64,000 nt of DNA from Rhodococcus sp. AW25M09. GTDB taxonomy: Bacteria > Actinomycetota > Actinomycetes > Mycobacteriales > Mycobacteriaceae. Positions 8,381-17,668 of this stretch are shown piece by piece. The first letter of the stretch is position 1; every line of letters begins with the position of its first letter. The stretch is from the NCBI RefSeq assembly GCF_000333955.1, contig NZ_CAPS01000124.1, forward strand, positions 1 through 64,000. Direction: 5' to 3'. Position numbers and translations under genes: made by a program. The notes below the pieces were generated by a model. That model saw only the letters and a program-made list of their open reading frames with translations. It was not told the origin of the DNA and searched no databases.

Positions 8381-8800
8381 TCAGGCAGGAATGAGCCGAA
8401 AGATCGGGAACCGTCGCCCCTCGGCCGTCTCGACGTACTTCGCGAAGCCCTCGGACGCGTCCAAGAATTTCTGCCAGTTCGCGTCCCACTCGTCGTCGGA
8501 GATTTCCGACACGGTCACCTCGATCGTCTGGACGGCACCGTCTGCCGGAACCTCGACGTCGATGCCAGGGTGGGCGCGGAGGTTGTGCACCCAGGCAGGA
8601 TGTTTGGGTGAGCCGGCCGCTGATCCGACGATCAGCCAACTGCCGTCCTCGGGGATCGCCATCAAGGGGTTCAGCCGAACCTCGCCGCTCTTGGCACCGA
8701 TCGAGTGCAGAACGACGAGCGCATCGCCGAAGCCCGCCGTGGACACGTATCCACCGTTGTTGCGAAATTCATCGATGATCATCTGATTGAAGTCGGCCAT
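8381..8800 (-). CDS. F420-type (DDN family) nitroreductase
   Basis: A 139-residue split-beta-barrel protein of the deazaflavin-dependent nitroreductase family that is expanded in mycobacteria and rhodococci. The core reads LVVLHSIGAKSGEVRLNPLMAI then WLIVGSAAGSPKHPAWVHNLRAHP, which is the family signature around the cofactor site. It probably uses reduced F420 to reduce quinones or enones; the substrate is unknown. It stands alone, converging with no obvious partner. Confidence 0.85.
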   Translation of the reverse strand: MADFNQMIIDEFRNNGGYVSTAGFGDALVVLHSIGAKSGEVRLNPLMAIPEDGSWLIVGSAAGSPKHPAWVHNLRAHPGIDVEVPADGAVQTIEVTVSEISDDEWDANWQKFLDASEGFAKYVETAEGRRFPIFRLIPA

Positions 8801-8909
8801 ACGACGAGTATGCCGCGCATCACGTCGTCTGGGACCTGATCGGCACCGAACCTATCGGTCACCAGCGCCCCCGCGGATTGGGGACCGCGGCACGTGGTAA
8901 CCCTGATCC

Positions 8910-10418
8910 ATGAGTGAATCTTCGCCCGATCCCGCGGTCCACACCACGAGCCTGGCCCCGTTCGGGTTCGAGACCACCTTGTCCGACGAGGTTCCCGGTG
9001 TGACGGTGCCGTGGCAGGGCGCCCACGCACCGTCCCCTCGAGTGCTGATGCTCAACGATGACCTGGCTCGCTCACTCGCACTGGACCCAGCGTCATTGCG
9101 CACTGCCGAGGGAGCCGGTGTGCTGTCCGGATCGATTCCGCCGGCCGATTCCGCCACCGTGGCGATGGCCTACGCGGGTCATCAATTCGGCAACTTCGTA
9201 CCGCTGCTGGGAGATGGTCGAGCGTTGCTGCTCGGCGAGCTTCGAGACGATCGAGGTCATCGAGTCGATCTGCATCTCAAAGGGTCAGGCGCTACGCCCT
9301 TCTCACGTGGCGGAGACGGGCGCGCTGTAGTGGGAGCAATGCTGCGCGAGTATCTGATCAGCGAGGCGATGCATGCGCTGAACATTCCCACCACACGCTC
9401 ACTCGCCGTCGTCACGACCGGTGAACAGGTACTACGAGAAGGAGGTCCACAACCCGGCGCAGTGCTGGCCCGGGTTGCGTCTAGCCATCTGCGGGTGGGC
9501 ACCTTCGAGTTCGCCGCCCGGCGCGAGGGTCTGACGCAGCCCCTCGCGGACTACGCAATTGCCCGCCATTACCCTGCGTTCGGCGAGCTCACTGCCGAGG
9601 ATCGCTACCTCGCGTTCTTCGAGGCAGTCGTCGATGCCCAGGCTTCCCTCGTCGCGCAGTGGATGTCGGTCGGATTCGTGCACGGTGTCCTGAATACCGA
9701 CAACACGACCATCTCCGGCGAGACCATCGACTACGGGCCGTGCGCATTTCTCGACTCGTATGATCCTGCAACGGTGTTCAGCTCCATCGACCACGGCGGA
9801 CGCTACGCCTACGGGAATCAACCTGCAGTGCTCGGCTGGAATCTGGCCAGATTCGGCGAAACACTACTGCCGCTCGTGAATTCGAAGCCGGACACCGCCA
9901 TCACAGCTCTCACTGCAGTCCTCGACACGTTCGGGGACCGCTATCGACGGCACTACTCGGCCGCGATGGCCGCCAAACTCGGCCTGGACAAGAACGCGAA
10001 CAACGACAATCTCGTGAACGACCTGCAGCTCCTACTCGCCGATCACCGCGCCGACTGGACCCTGACCTTTCGCGCCCTCGCCGACAACCTGCGCGGACAC
10101 TCGTCACCTCTCGACTCCCTGGTTCCACCGGATGCCTCCGACGCATGGCTCGGTCGTTGGCGTACTTCGATATCCGCCCGGAATCAGGACCTCGCGTCGA
10201 TCGCCGACGGCATGGATCGTGTGAACCCCGCGTACATCCCCCGCAACCACCTGGTCGACGCCGCTCTACGGTCTGCCACCGAGGGCGATCTCGAGCCTTT
10301 CGAGCGTCTGCTCGACGTCGTCACGACACCGTTCGACCACCGCGACGAACGGTCCGACTACGCCATGCCGGCCCCCGAAAGCTTCGGTGCCGGATTTCAG
10401 ACCTTCTGCGGCACCTGA
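8910..10418 (+). CDS. selO: SelO family protein adenylyltransferase
   Basis: A 502-residue pseudokinase-fold enzyme that transfers AMP to protein hydroxyl groups. Recognisable blocks are MAYAGHQFGNFVPLLGDGRA, HLKGSGATPFSRGGDGRA, and the metal-binding segment GFVHGVLNTDNTTISGETIDYGPCAFLD. It ends FQTFCGT: the C-terminal Cys is where eukaryotic SelO carries selenocysteine, so the redox-sensitive cysteine is retained. Length matches bacterial YdiU. It is probably monocistronic and linked to oxidative stress by family knowledge. Confidence 0.95.
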   Translation: MSESSPDPAVHTTSLAPFGFETTLSDEVPGVTVPWQGAHAPSPRVLMLNDDLARSLALDPASLRTAEGAGVLSGSIPPADSATVAMAYAGHQFGNFVPLLGDGRALLLGELRDDRGHRVDLHLKGSGATPFSRGGDGRAVVGAMLREYLISEAMHALNIPTTRSLAVVTTGEQVLREGGPQPGAVLARVASSHLRVGTFEFAARREGLTQPLADYAIARHYPAFGELTAEDRYLAFFEAVVDAQASLVAQWMSVGFVHGVLNTDNTTISGETIDYGPCAFLDSYDPATVFSSIDHGGRYAYGNQPAVLGWNLARFGETLLPLVNSKPDTAITALTAVLDTFGDRYRRHYSAAMAAKLGLDKNANNDNLVNDLQLLLADHRADWTLTFRALADNLRGHSSPLDSLVPPDASDAWLGRWRTSISARNQDLASIADGMDRVNPAYIPRNHLVDAALRSATEGDLEPFERLLDVVTTPFDHRDERSDYAMPAPESFGAGFQTFCGT

Positions 10419-10446
10419 ATGCCCGGTATCTCCGCAGGCAGTGCTG

Positions 10447-10845
10447 TCAGGCAGGAGGCGCGAAGAATTCGAGAGCGATGTCGTCGGGATCGCGGAACGA
10501 TAGTCCGGAACCGTAGTGCGCGTGTTTGATTCCACTGTGTGCGACGTCGATTCGGTCGAGCTTCGATACCCACGACGCCAAATCGTCCTGGGTACACGAG
10601 AAGGCGATGTGGTCCACACCCGTGCTCTTCTCGTCGAAGGCACCCGATACCTGGTCCGCGCCGTGTGTATGCAACCCGAAGAGCATGCCTCCGTCGAGTG
10701 CGAACACGGTGTGATGATAGTCGCCGGATTCCTCGTCCTCGTCGAGAACGGGCGAGGCGTCGAACAGTCGTGAGTACCACTCGGTGCTGGCGGCCAGATC
10801 GGATACGGTCACGGCCACGTGGGAGAGACCGGGGAATTGCGGCAT
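10447..10845 (-). CDS. VOC family (glyoxalase-like) protein
   Basis: A 132-residue protein with two beta-alpha-beta-beta-beta units. The first metal-ligand His is in LSHVAVTVSDL and a later His in GVDHIAFSC; a terminal Glu in IALEFFAPP completes the usual metal set. Reactions vary in this superfamily (lyase, isomerase, dioxygenase, antibiotic binding), and I cannot choose. It converges on selO with only 28 bp between the stops. Confidence 0.8.
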   Translation of the reverse strand: MPQFPGLSHVAVTVSDLAASTEWYSRLFDASPVLDEDEESGDYHHTVFALDGGMLFGLHTHGADQVSGAFDEKSTGVDHIAFSCTQDDLASWVSKLDRIDVAHSGIKHAHYGSGLSFRDPDDIALEFFAPPA

Positions 10846-10957
10846 GCGCTGGTCCTTTCGTCGTCACCACCCACGTTAAGCACGACACCCCGTCCACCAC
10901 GGACGTTCGAGAGAATACTGCCCGTTCGGCGGGGTCCGGCCTACCTGCCGGTGAGCA

Positions 10958-12136
10958 TCACGAGTTGCGCTTCTGCTCGGCCCGGATCAATCCGCCGCCG
11001 ACGATCAACCGCTGAATTTCGCTCGTGCCCTCGTACAGCCGCAGCAGCCGCACATCGCGGTAGATGCGTTCGACCGGAACCTCACGCATATATCCTGCGC
11101 CGCCGTGGATTTGAACGGCAAGATCGGCGACCCTGCCCACCATCTCGGTACAGAACAGCTTGACAGCGGACGGCGCGATACGTCTGTCGATCTCCTGCAC
11201 CCACGCCCGGGCGGCCTCACGCACCATGGCCCGACCAGCCATGACCCCGACCTGCTGGTCGGCAATCATGGCCTGAACGAGCTGGAAGTTTCCTATCGGC
11301 TCGCCGCCCTGAGTGGAGGCCGCCGCATACGACACCGACTCGTCCAGTGCGCGCTGCGCCTGACCGACGGCAAGAGCCGCAATATGCACCCGTCCCCGCG
11401 CCAGCGACGTCATCGCCGCCTTGTACCCGATATCGCCGTTCCCGCCGACCAATGCATCTGCCTCGACCCGCACGTCGGTGAAGGTCACGTCGGCCGTGCC
11501 GGAGCCCTGTTGCCCCATCTTCGCGTCCTTGACTCCCACCTGAATCCCGGCGGTGTCGGCAGGAACCAGGAATACCGCAATACCGTTGCCGCTCTCCGGC
11601 TTCGGATCGAGCTTGGCGAAAACGACGAACATGTTCGCGATCGGCGCATTGGTGATGTATCGCTTGCTGCCGTTGATGACCCAGCCCGAACCGTCCACCG
11701 CCGCTGTCGTCTTCAGGCCCGCAGGATTCGATCCGGCCCCGTCCTCGGTCAGGGCGAAGGACGCAACGATGTCGCCTGCTGCCATGCCCGGCAGCCACTT
11801 CGCCTTCTGTTCCTCGGTGCCGAACCCGACCAGCACCTGACCGGCGATTCCGTTGTTGGTACCGAACATCGATCGCAGCGACAAGGTGGTGTACCCGAGT
11901 TCCATGGCGATCTCGACATCCTGAATCAGGTTAAGCCCCAGACCACCCCACTCCTGGGGGATCGCATAGCCGAACAGACCCATCTCGGCGGACTGCCCAC
12001 GCAAGTCCTCGGGTATCGAATCGGTGTTCATGATCTCGAGTTCACGTGGCACCACCCGTGACCGAACGAAATGGGAAACCTGCGTTCTCACATCGGCGAA
12101 GACGTCGTCGGGTACGTCGGGATTCAGCATGTCCAT
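10958..12136 (-). CDS. acyl-CoA dehydrogenase
   Basis: A 392-residue FAD enzyme oxidising an acyl-CoA at alpha-beta. Family blocks are present: FALTEDGAGSNPAGLKTTA (flavin and substrate contact), QIHGGAGYMREVPVERIYRD and LYEGTSEIQRLIVG, where the Glu of YEGTS is the usual catalytic base. I start at the ATG at 12136 (MDMLNPD); upstream in-frame codons look non-coding. A decayed GntR/FCD regulator lies divergently upstream, possibly its former regulator. Confidence 0.92.
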   Translation of the reverse strand: MDMLNPDVPDDVFADVRTQVSHFVRSRVVPRELEIMNTDSIPEDLRGQSAEMGLFGYAIPQEWGGLGLNLIQDVEIAMELGYTTLSLRSMFGTNNGIAGQVLVGFGTEEQKAKWLPGMAAGDIVASFALTEDGAGSNPAGLKTTAAVDGSGWVINGSKRYITNAPIANMFVVFAKLDPKPESGNGIAVFLVPADTAGIQVGVKDAKMGQQGSGTADVTFTDVRVEADALVGGNGDIGYKAAMTSLARGRVHIAALAVGQAQRALDESVSYAAASTQGGEPIGNFQLVQAMIADQQVGVMAGRAMVREAARAWVQEIDRRIAPSAVKLFCTEMVGRVADLAVQIHGGAGYMREVPVERIYRDVRLLRLYEGTSEIQRLIVGGGLIRAEQKRNS

Positions 12137-12356
12137 CGACCCACTATCGACGCCGTAGGACGAACAGGCAACCACCGTCGACTCGTACCAGATGTGGTCG
12201 ACTCCCGAGCTGATCCGCGCGCACGACGACCTGCGGTGCGATCAGCTCCCACCTTGTGGATCCCGTCCTCCGATCGGCGTCGGATATACGAATCCGGGGA
12301 GCCGATCCAGCGACCCCAGCGGTATGCGTCGGATAATCTTGGCCGAGGAGGCACAC

Positions 12357-12724
12357 GTGATTCGAGTTCCCGAGTCTCAGCGAGTGCGAGACGCGCTGGA
12401 GAACGCCGTCGTGGACGGCCACTACCGGCCTCGTACTACTACGCCAATGCGCGCTTCCACGGCATCATCAACGATTCGTGCGGAAACGACTACCTCAGGC
12501 AACAGGCGTACGCCCTCGAGCGAATTCTTCAGCCGTACCGGCGATTACAGGTCCGGGTCCCCGACAGGATGCGGCGGTCGATGGCCGAACACAGGATCAT
12601 CGCCGACGCCATAGCCCGTGGCGACGCCGCTGCCGCCGAGACGGCCGCTCGTGACCACGTACTGGTTCAGGTGAAGGAGTTCAGCAACCTGGTGCGGATA
12701 TGGAATCAGCTGTCGGCGAGCTGA
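12357..12724 (+). pseudogene. decayed GntR (FadR/VanR-type) regulator
   Basis: The first codons, from GTG 12357 behind a strong GAGGAGG site, encode a typical GntR beginning (IRVPESQRVRDALENAVVDGHYRP). The winged helix and first half of the effector domain are missing. After 12424-12440 a different frame encodes the C-terminal half of an FCD domain (YYYANARFHGIINDS through LVRIWNQLSAS, stop at 12724). This is an internal deletion that also shifts the frame. The product cannot bind DNA normally. It sits beside the acyl-CoA dehydrogenase gene. Confidence 0.75.
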
Positions 12725-12762
12725 GGCCACGCATCGACAGTCTCGAGTACAGCAGCACCGCC

Positions 12763-13878
12763 CTATTCCCGGTCCTCGAGTCCAGCAGCACCGGCGACCG
12801 GTCGGTCGTCCTCGGTCACCGCGACTGCTCCACCGGATCGTTTTGCCCTGTACATCAGTTGATCGGCGGACCTCAGCGCAGTTGCAAGAGAGGTATTCCG
12901 GTCGGCCGATGCCAGTGGGAGACGGACGATTCCCGCGCTCAGCGTTGCCCGGGGCCCGTGGCGACCTGGTGTCGACAGCGGACAGCCAGCCCCGAGCTCG
13001 TGGAGGTGAATCTGCATGTCCTTCGCTATCAGCATTGCGAATTCTTCGCCCCCGATTCGGGCAGCATGCGCATTGTGCGCACACGCGAAGTCGTTCAGCA
13101 TCTCTGCTACCTCGCGAATGACGAGGTCTCCGACATCGTGGCCACGAGAGTCGTTGATCGATTTGAAGTTGTCGATGTCGAGCACGACGACCGCGAAGTG
13201 ATCGAGACGTGGCCTCATCGCGGGATCGGTCAGCCGGTGCAATTGGTGCTCGAGTCCTGAGCGGTTGAGCAAACCGGTCGGTGGGTCGCTCAACGATCGC
13301 GCCGCGTAGACCAACAGACGTGACCACGTCATTCGGGCCGCCCAAGGGGTCAGGACGGCTGCGACGAACAGAATATACGTGGCCACAAGTGTCGAAGAGA
13401 TCGACATGGAGCCCTGCTGCGCTGACCGAACAGCTGTGGCCACGATGACCGCGCCTGCTACGCCGAGATGCAAGGTCAACCATCGTGTTCCCATGAGAAG
13501 GGTGAACTGCGCTCCCAGAACTGCGAACAACGAGCACCCCACCAGGGCATCACGCGCATCCGGTACGGACAGTATTGCCAGTCCGGTGCCGAACTCACCG
13601 AAGACGCCGAATGCGTTACGCGGCAGGGCGTTGAGCATTTTGTCGGTGGAGGCCCACAGTACGGCGGCCACAGCGGCAGCCGCGGCAGCTGCTCCAACTG
13701 CGATTCGCGCAGGTTGAGACGTCGGTCCCACGGCGGTGTCGAGAGCCACCCACAGCGCGATGAGCGCGAAATTCAGACATCCGAATCCGATACTGAACCG
13801 AAGCGTCGTGGCAGTTCCGGTCCCCGCGATGAGGTCGTGAAGATCGGGCGTCTTCAGCTCGGCGGCTCGGGTGGTCAC
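12763..13878 (-). CDS. membrane-anchored diguanylate cyclase
   Basis: About 371 residues. Roughly six hydrophobic segments occupy residues 15-185, followed by a GGDEF domain. The catalytic signature is RIGGEEFAML and the upstream DIDNFKSINDSRGHDVGD block is intact, so it should make cyclic di-GMP from two GTP. The inhibitory RxxD site is not present: the equivalent positions are Ala, so product inhibition is probably lost. GTG 13878 follows GAGAGG and is preferred to the ATG at 13929. It is alone in its unit. Confidence 0.85.
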   Translation of the reverse strand: MTTRAAELKTPDLHDLIAGTGTATTLRFSIGFGCLNFALIALWVALDTAVGPTSQPARIAVGAAAAAAAVAAVLWASTDKMLNALPRNAFGVFGEFGTGLAILSVPDARDALVGCSLFAVLGAQFTLLMGTRWLTLHLGVAGAVIVATAVRSAQQGSMSISSTLVATYILFVAAVLTPWAARMTWSRLLVYAARSLSDPPTGLLNRSGLEHQLHRLTDPAMRPRLDHFAVVVLDIDNFKSINDSRGHDVGDLVIREVAEMLNDFACAHNAHAARIGGEEFAMLIAKDMQIHLHELGAGCPLSTPGRHGPRATLSAGIVRLPLASADRNTSLATALRSADQLMYRAKRSGGAVAVTEDDRPVAGAAGLEDRE

Positions 13879-14076
13879 GTCGGTACCTCTCAGAGACGGC
13901 ACGCACGTCAAGTGTCGGTTGACAGGCAATACTTCGCATTCCCGACGAATCGGCAGCCTATCAACAATCTCCCTGCCTCCGGTGCGGATCGAACGTGTCG
14001 ACGACGGATCGACGCAGCTCGGCGGGCACCGTCGACATTCGTCCCGAGGCGGACCAGCACGCCGACTACCGACCGA

Positions 14077-14964
14077 TCAGACCGAGAGTGCCTCGGCAGC
14101 CGCTGCTCGAGACGCCCGGCCCGGTAGGAGTAGAGCGGCGGTGTTCGCGGTGATGATGAGCGCAATGCCGACGGATTCGATGGTGCCGAGCTCCTCGTGG
14201 AGCAGTATCGCTCCGATGACGGCGGCCAGGACGGGGTTGAGGCTCATCAGGATCCCGAACAGGTTCGCCGGGATCCTGCGCAACGCGAAGACGTCCGCAA
14301 CAAAGGGAACGGCCGAGGCCAGGACGCCGGCCCCGACCGCGTAGAGCACGGTGGACGCGTCCGGCCGGGTGCTGAAGAGGATCCAGGCACCGATGGGGAG
14401 AAAGAGAACGGCCGAGACTCCCGTTGCGGTCGCTGTGCCTTGAATTCCGGGGATACGGGAGCCAATGGTCCTGTTGAGCAGGATGTACGCTGCCCAGCTG
14501 CAGGCGGCGACCAGTCCGAGCCCGATTCCAACGTAGTCGGTGGTGGGTTGTGGACGGCTGATCGCGATGACGCCGGCTGCTGCGATGAGGGCGCAGATCG
14601 CAGTGGTCCTCGTTCGGGAGCCGAGGAGGGCAACCGCCAGCGGTCCGCAGAACTCCAGAGTCACGGCCAGACCGAGTCCGATGCGTTCGATGGACAAGTA
14701 CAGGGTGAGGTTCATGCTTCCGAAGACCAGAGCCAGAAGCAGGACCGGCCACCACTGCGCGCGCGTGAGACTCCTGACCCGTGGTCTCACGACCGGCAGC
14801 AGGATCGCGGCGGCCACGAGCTGGCGGACAGCGACGACGCCGACGGGGCCGATGACCGGGAAGGCCAGCGACCCGCTGGCCGCACCGAGCTGATTCGAGA
14901 CAGCGCCGCCCAGAGCGGCCGCTATACCGGAGGTGCGGCCATCGGCCTGTTCAGTCTTCGCCAT
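14077..14964 (-). CDS. EamA family transporter
   Basis: A 295-residue inner-membrane protein with ten predicted spans in two EamA repeats, similar to RhtA-type threonine/homoserine exporters. It starts MAKTEQADGRT. It is divergent from a LysR gene with an 86-bp shared control region containing inverted repeats, so LysR-controlled export of a metabolite is likely. The exported compound is unknown. Confidence 0.85.
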   Translation of the reverse strand: MAKTEQADGRTSGIAAALGGAVSNQLGAASGSLAFPVIGPVGVVAVRQLVAAAILLPVVRPRVRSLTRAQWWPVLLLALVFGSMNLTLYLSIERIGLGLAVTLEFCGPLAVALLGSRTRTTAICALIAAAGVIAISRPQPTTDYVGIGLGLVAACSWAAYILLNRTIGSRIPGIQGTATATGVSAVLFLPIGAWILFSTRPDASTVLYAVGAGVLASAVPFVADVFALRRIPANLFGILMSLNPVLAAVIGAILLHEELGTIESVGIALIITANTAALLLPGRASRAAAAEALSV

Positions 14965-15020
14965 GCTCGGAAGTCTGCGCGCGATTCGCTACTGCGCATA
15001 ATGCATCAATCGTTGCAGTA

Positions 15021-15035
15021 ATGCGCCTGACGCAT
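15021..15035. promoter_or_regulatory. putative LysR box
   Basis: ATGCG-CCTGA-CGCAT is a perfect 5-5-5 inverted repeat of the LysR T-N11-A type, 15 bp before the lysR ATG. A second related segment (TGCGCATAATGCATCA) ends at 15008. Two sites between divergent genes is the usual LysR layout. Confidence 0.5.
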
Positions 15036-15050
15036 GAATAGACTTCCCGC

Positions 15051-15902
15051 ATGGATGTGGAATTGCGTCACCTGCGCTCGCTCGTCGAAGTCGTCGACTC
15101 GGGCACGTTCACCGACGCGGGAATCGAGCTCGGTATCTCTCAGACCGCCGTCTCACGCAATGTCGCTGCCCTGGAGTCATTGCTCGGAGTGAGGCTCCTG
15201 CACCGGACGACTCGCAGTGTGGACCTCACCGCCGCGGGCGAGCGGGTGCTACGGCATGCCCGACGCGCCCTGGCCGTCGTCGCCGACATGCGCCACGACG
15301 CAGCGGCCGGCGCGAGCACGATCCGGATCGGTTATGCCTGGTCTGCACTCGGCAAGCACACCCCTGAGTTCCAACGGCGCTGGGCTGCGGCCCTCCCCTT
15401 TCACGAGCTGCAGTTGACCCGCACGAACACCTCGACCGCCGGCCTGGCCGAAGGGACCAGCGATCTGGCGATACTGCGTCGAGTCCCGGACACGAAGGGT
15501 CTCGAATTGGTCTTGATCGGGGCCGAAAAGCGCTACTGCGCACTGTCTGTCGATGACCCGCTGGCCGCCAAACGCACGGTGACTCTCGCACAGGTGGCGA
15601 CCTCCGCGCTGGCGATCGATCATTGCACCGGAAGCACACGTCTCGACCTCTGGGCCGATGGCAGCCAGCCGCCGAACACCATCCCCACCAACGACATCGA
15701 CGACTGGCTCACCGTCATCGGCAGCGGCGACGCCCGTGGAATCACCGCAGAATCGACTGCGCACCAGTACCGCCGCCAAGGCATCACCTACCGAGCTGTT
15801 CGCGACGCATCACCCGTACCCGTCTACGCTGCCTGGGCCAAAAATGATCCACCCGCGATGCTGCAGGACATCATCACCCTCCTCGCGGGCCTCTACCGCT
15901 GA
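15051..15902 (+). CDS. LysR family regulator
   Basis: A 283-residue regulator. The N-terminal helix-turn-helix (LRSLVEVVDSGTFTDAGIELGISQTAVSRNVAALES) is followed by LLHRTTRSVDLTAAGERVL, both classic LysR. The effector-binding domain is somewhat shorter than the usual 300-residue total. It is divergent from the EamA exporter and probably activates it when it binds the exported metabolite. Confidence 0.9.
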   Translation: MDVELRHLRSLVEVVDSGTFTDAGIELGISQTAVSRNVAALESLLGVRLLHRTTRSVDLTAAGERVLRHARRALAVVADMRHDAAAGASTIRIGYAWSALGKHTPEFQRRWAAALPFHELQLTRTNTSTAGLAEGTSDLAILRRVPDTKGLELVLIGAEKRYCALSVDDPLAAKRTVTLAQVATSALAIDHCTGSTRLDLWADGSQPPNTIPTNDIDDWLTVIGSGDARGITAESTAHQYRRQGITYRAVRDASPVPVYAAWAKNDPPAMLQDIITLLAGLYR

Positions 15903-15944
15903 CAGAGGAAGCACCCACAGCACCGAAGCCGTCGCCCTCCCGGT

Positions 15945-16394
15945 CTACTCGGTCCATCGATAGTCGAGGAACTTCCCATCGAAGGTCACCACCACCCGAT
16001 CTCCGTCATCGTGCGAGCGTCGTTCGACGTTCATCGTGAAGTTGATGGCACTCATGATGCCGTCACCGAACTCCTCGGCGATCAGTTCCTTCAACGCTGG
16101 GCCGTATACCTCCAGTGCCTCGTGGAATCGGTAGACGGTGGGATCCGAGGACACGTCCAGTGATCCACGATAGGGAGCCAGGGTCAGCTCGAACAACGAG
16201 CCTTCGGGCATGCCCAGCTGCTCTGCGAGCAGATCGGCATGAGCGACGCTGAGAGGGTGCTGGCCGTACAGTGCCGAGACCGTCCATGCCACCGGCATGT
16301 CGATCGCCGCGGCCAAGCTGGCCCAACTCAACCCGGCACGTGCGCGTGCAAGCCGAATCTCACCGATCAATGGTTTACCTACAAAATCGGTCAA
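15945..16394 (-). CDS. cynS: cyanate hydratase (cyanase)
   Basis: Cyanase converts cyanate and bicarbonate to carbamate, which breaks down to ammonia and CO2. The C-terminal half carries the active-site residues: Arg and Glu in TVYRFHEALEVYG and Ser in GDGIMSAINF. The N-terminal part is the usual helical DNA-binding-like domain. The frame extends to 16538, but the start is best placed at TTG 16394 because AAGGAGA lies six bases upstream; the product is then 149 residues, close to the family's 156. No carbonic anhydrase or cyanate transporter gene is adjacent. Confidence 0.88.
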   Translation of the reverse strand: MTDFVGKPLIGEIRLARARAGLSWASLAAAIDMPVAWTVSALYGQHPLSVAHADLLAEQLGMPEGSLFELTLAPYRGSLDVSSDPTVYRFHEALEVYGPALKELIAEEFGDGIMSAINFTMNVERRSHDDGDRVVVTFDGKFLDYRWTE

Positions 16395-16632
16395 CAGCTT
16401 TCTCCTTCGTAGTCGATCTACCAGCTGGGCCACTGGAGACCGCGCGTCGTGGCCCAGCAACTTCCCAGTCTCAGACGAAAACTCCTGTCGCGCAACATCT
16501 GGCGCGGATCTCGCGAGTGCTGTCCGATGCATGATCAACTGCCTGCGAACTTCGGTCGACAGGCAGGCTGGTATCCATGACTGAGGACCTCGTGCTTATT
16601 TCGATCTCGGACACAACGAAAGTACTGACGAC

Positions 16633-17544
16633 ATGACACAACTCGGACTCGGTCTTGCAGCCCTCGGACGCCCCGAGTATCTGACACTCGGTCACTCGGA
16701 TGCTGTGAACGGCCGATTCGATCCGTCGGCCCTCGAGCAGCTGTGCCACGCAGTACTCGACGCCGCGTGGGACCGAGGAGTTCGGCATTTCGATGCCGCG
16801 CGGTCCTACGGATTGGCCGAGCGGTTCCTCGGCAGCTGGCTGTCTCGGCACCCTGATCGGCGCGAAGAACTGGTGATCGGTTCCAAATGGGGATACGCCT
16901 ACGTCGCAGATTTCCAGAGGGGAGCCGAAGTTCACGAGGTCAAAGAGCACTCGGTCGCGCGTCTGGCCGAGCAGTGGCCGCAGACCCTGCACGACCTCGG
17001 CGGCGCTCCCGATCACTACCTGATCCACAGCGTCACCCCGGACAGTCCTGCTCTCAGCGACACTGCACTGCTCGACGACCTACGCGCCATAGCCGAGGGC
17101 GGTACCCGAATCGGCATCAGTACCAGCGGGCCGCACCAAGCCGACGTGGTGCGTGCAGCGCTGGACGTCGGGGTATTCAGCTCGGTGCAGTCGACGTGGA
17201 ATCCGCTCGAGCCATCGGCCGGCCCAGCCCTGGCACTCGCACACGAGGCCGGCTGGTTCGTCGTCGTCAAAGAAGCGATGGCCAACGGCCGACTCGTGGC
17301 CGAAGATTCAGCACTCGCCGGGGTCGCGGATTCGGCCGGGGTCGGCCGCGACGCAGTCGCACTCGCGATTGCACTCGCGCAACCATGGGCCGATGTCGTG
17401 CTGTCCGGCGCGGCTACCGTGGCGCAACTCGAGCAGAACGTCGCCGCACTCACCATCGACCCCCGGCTGACAGAAGCAGATCTGAACCTCGCCGAATCAC
17501 CGGAAATCTACTGGGACAACCGGTCCCGACTCACCTGGACGTGA
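16633..17544 (+). CDS. aldo/keto reductase
   Basis: A 303-residue TIM-barrel NADPH oxidoreductase. The catalytic tetrad is visible: Asp in HFDAARSYG, Tyr three residues on, Lys in VIGSKWGY and His in YLIHSV. The cofactor region near the C-terminus (VVLSGAATVAQLEQN) is reduced compared with classic members. The physiological carbonyl is unknown. It is divergent from cynS and converges on the MpaB-type gene. Confidence 0.87.
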   Translation: MTQLGLGLAALGRPEYLTLGHSDAVNGRFDPSALEQLCHAVLDAAWDRGVRHFDAARSYGLAERFLGSWLSRHPDRREELVIGSKWGYAYVADFQRGAEVHEVKEHSVARLAEQWPQTLHDLGGAPDHYLIHSVTPDSPALSDTALLDDLRAIAEGGTRIGISTSGPHQADVVRAALDVGVFSSVQSTWNPLEPSAGPALALAHEAGWFVVVKEAMANGRLVAEDSALAGVADSAGVGRDAVALAIALAQPWADVVLSGAATVAQLEQNVAALTIDPRLTEADLNLAESPEIYWDNRSRLTWT

Positions 17545-17570
17545 CGTCGAGGACGAACTCGATCTATGCA

Positions 17571-17616
17571 CCGCGTCGGAATTTGCACCCTGCATGCGCC
17601 GTAGATTCCGACGCGG
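17571..17616. terminator. inverted repeat between convergent genes
   Basis: CCGCGTCGGAAT (17571-17582) pairs perfectly with ATTCCGACGCGG (17605-17616) across a 22-base loop. It lies between the convergent aldo/keto reductase and MpaB-type genes and could terminate from either side. There is no U-tract, so confidence is moderate. Confidence 0.5.
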
Positions 17617-17668
17617 GGGTACATACGTGGCCGACCTCGACCGCCGAGTGAGAACGCACCGCGTCAAT

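Noticed and set aside
16395-16538. 48-residue N-terminal extension of cyanase
   Set aside because: The family starts near residue 49 of the long frame, exactly where a TTG follows AAGGAGA.
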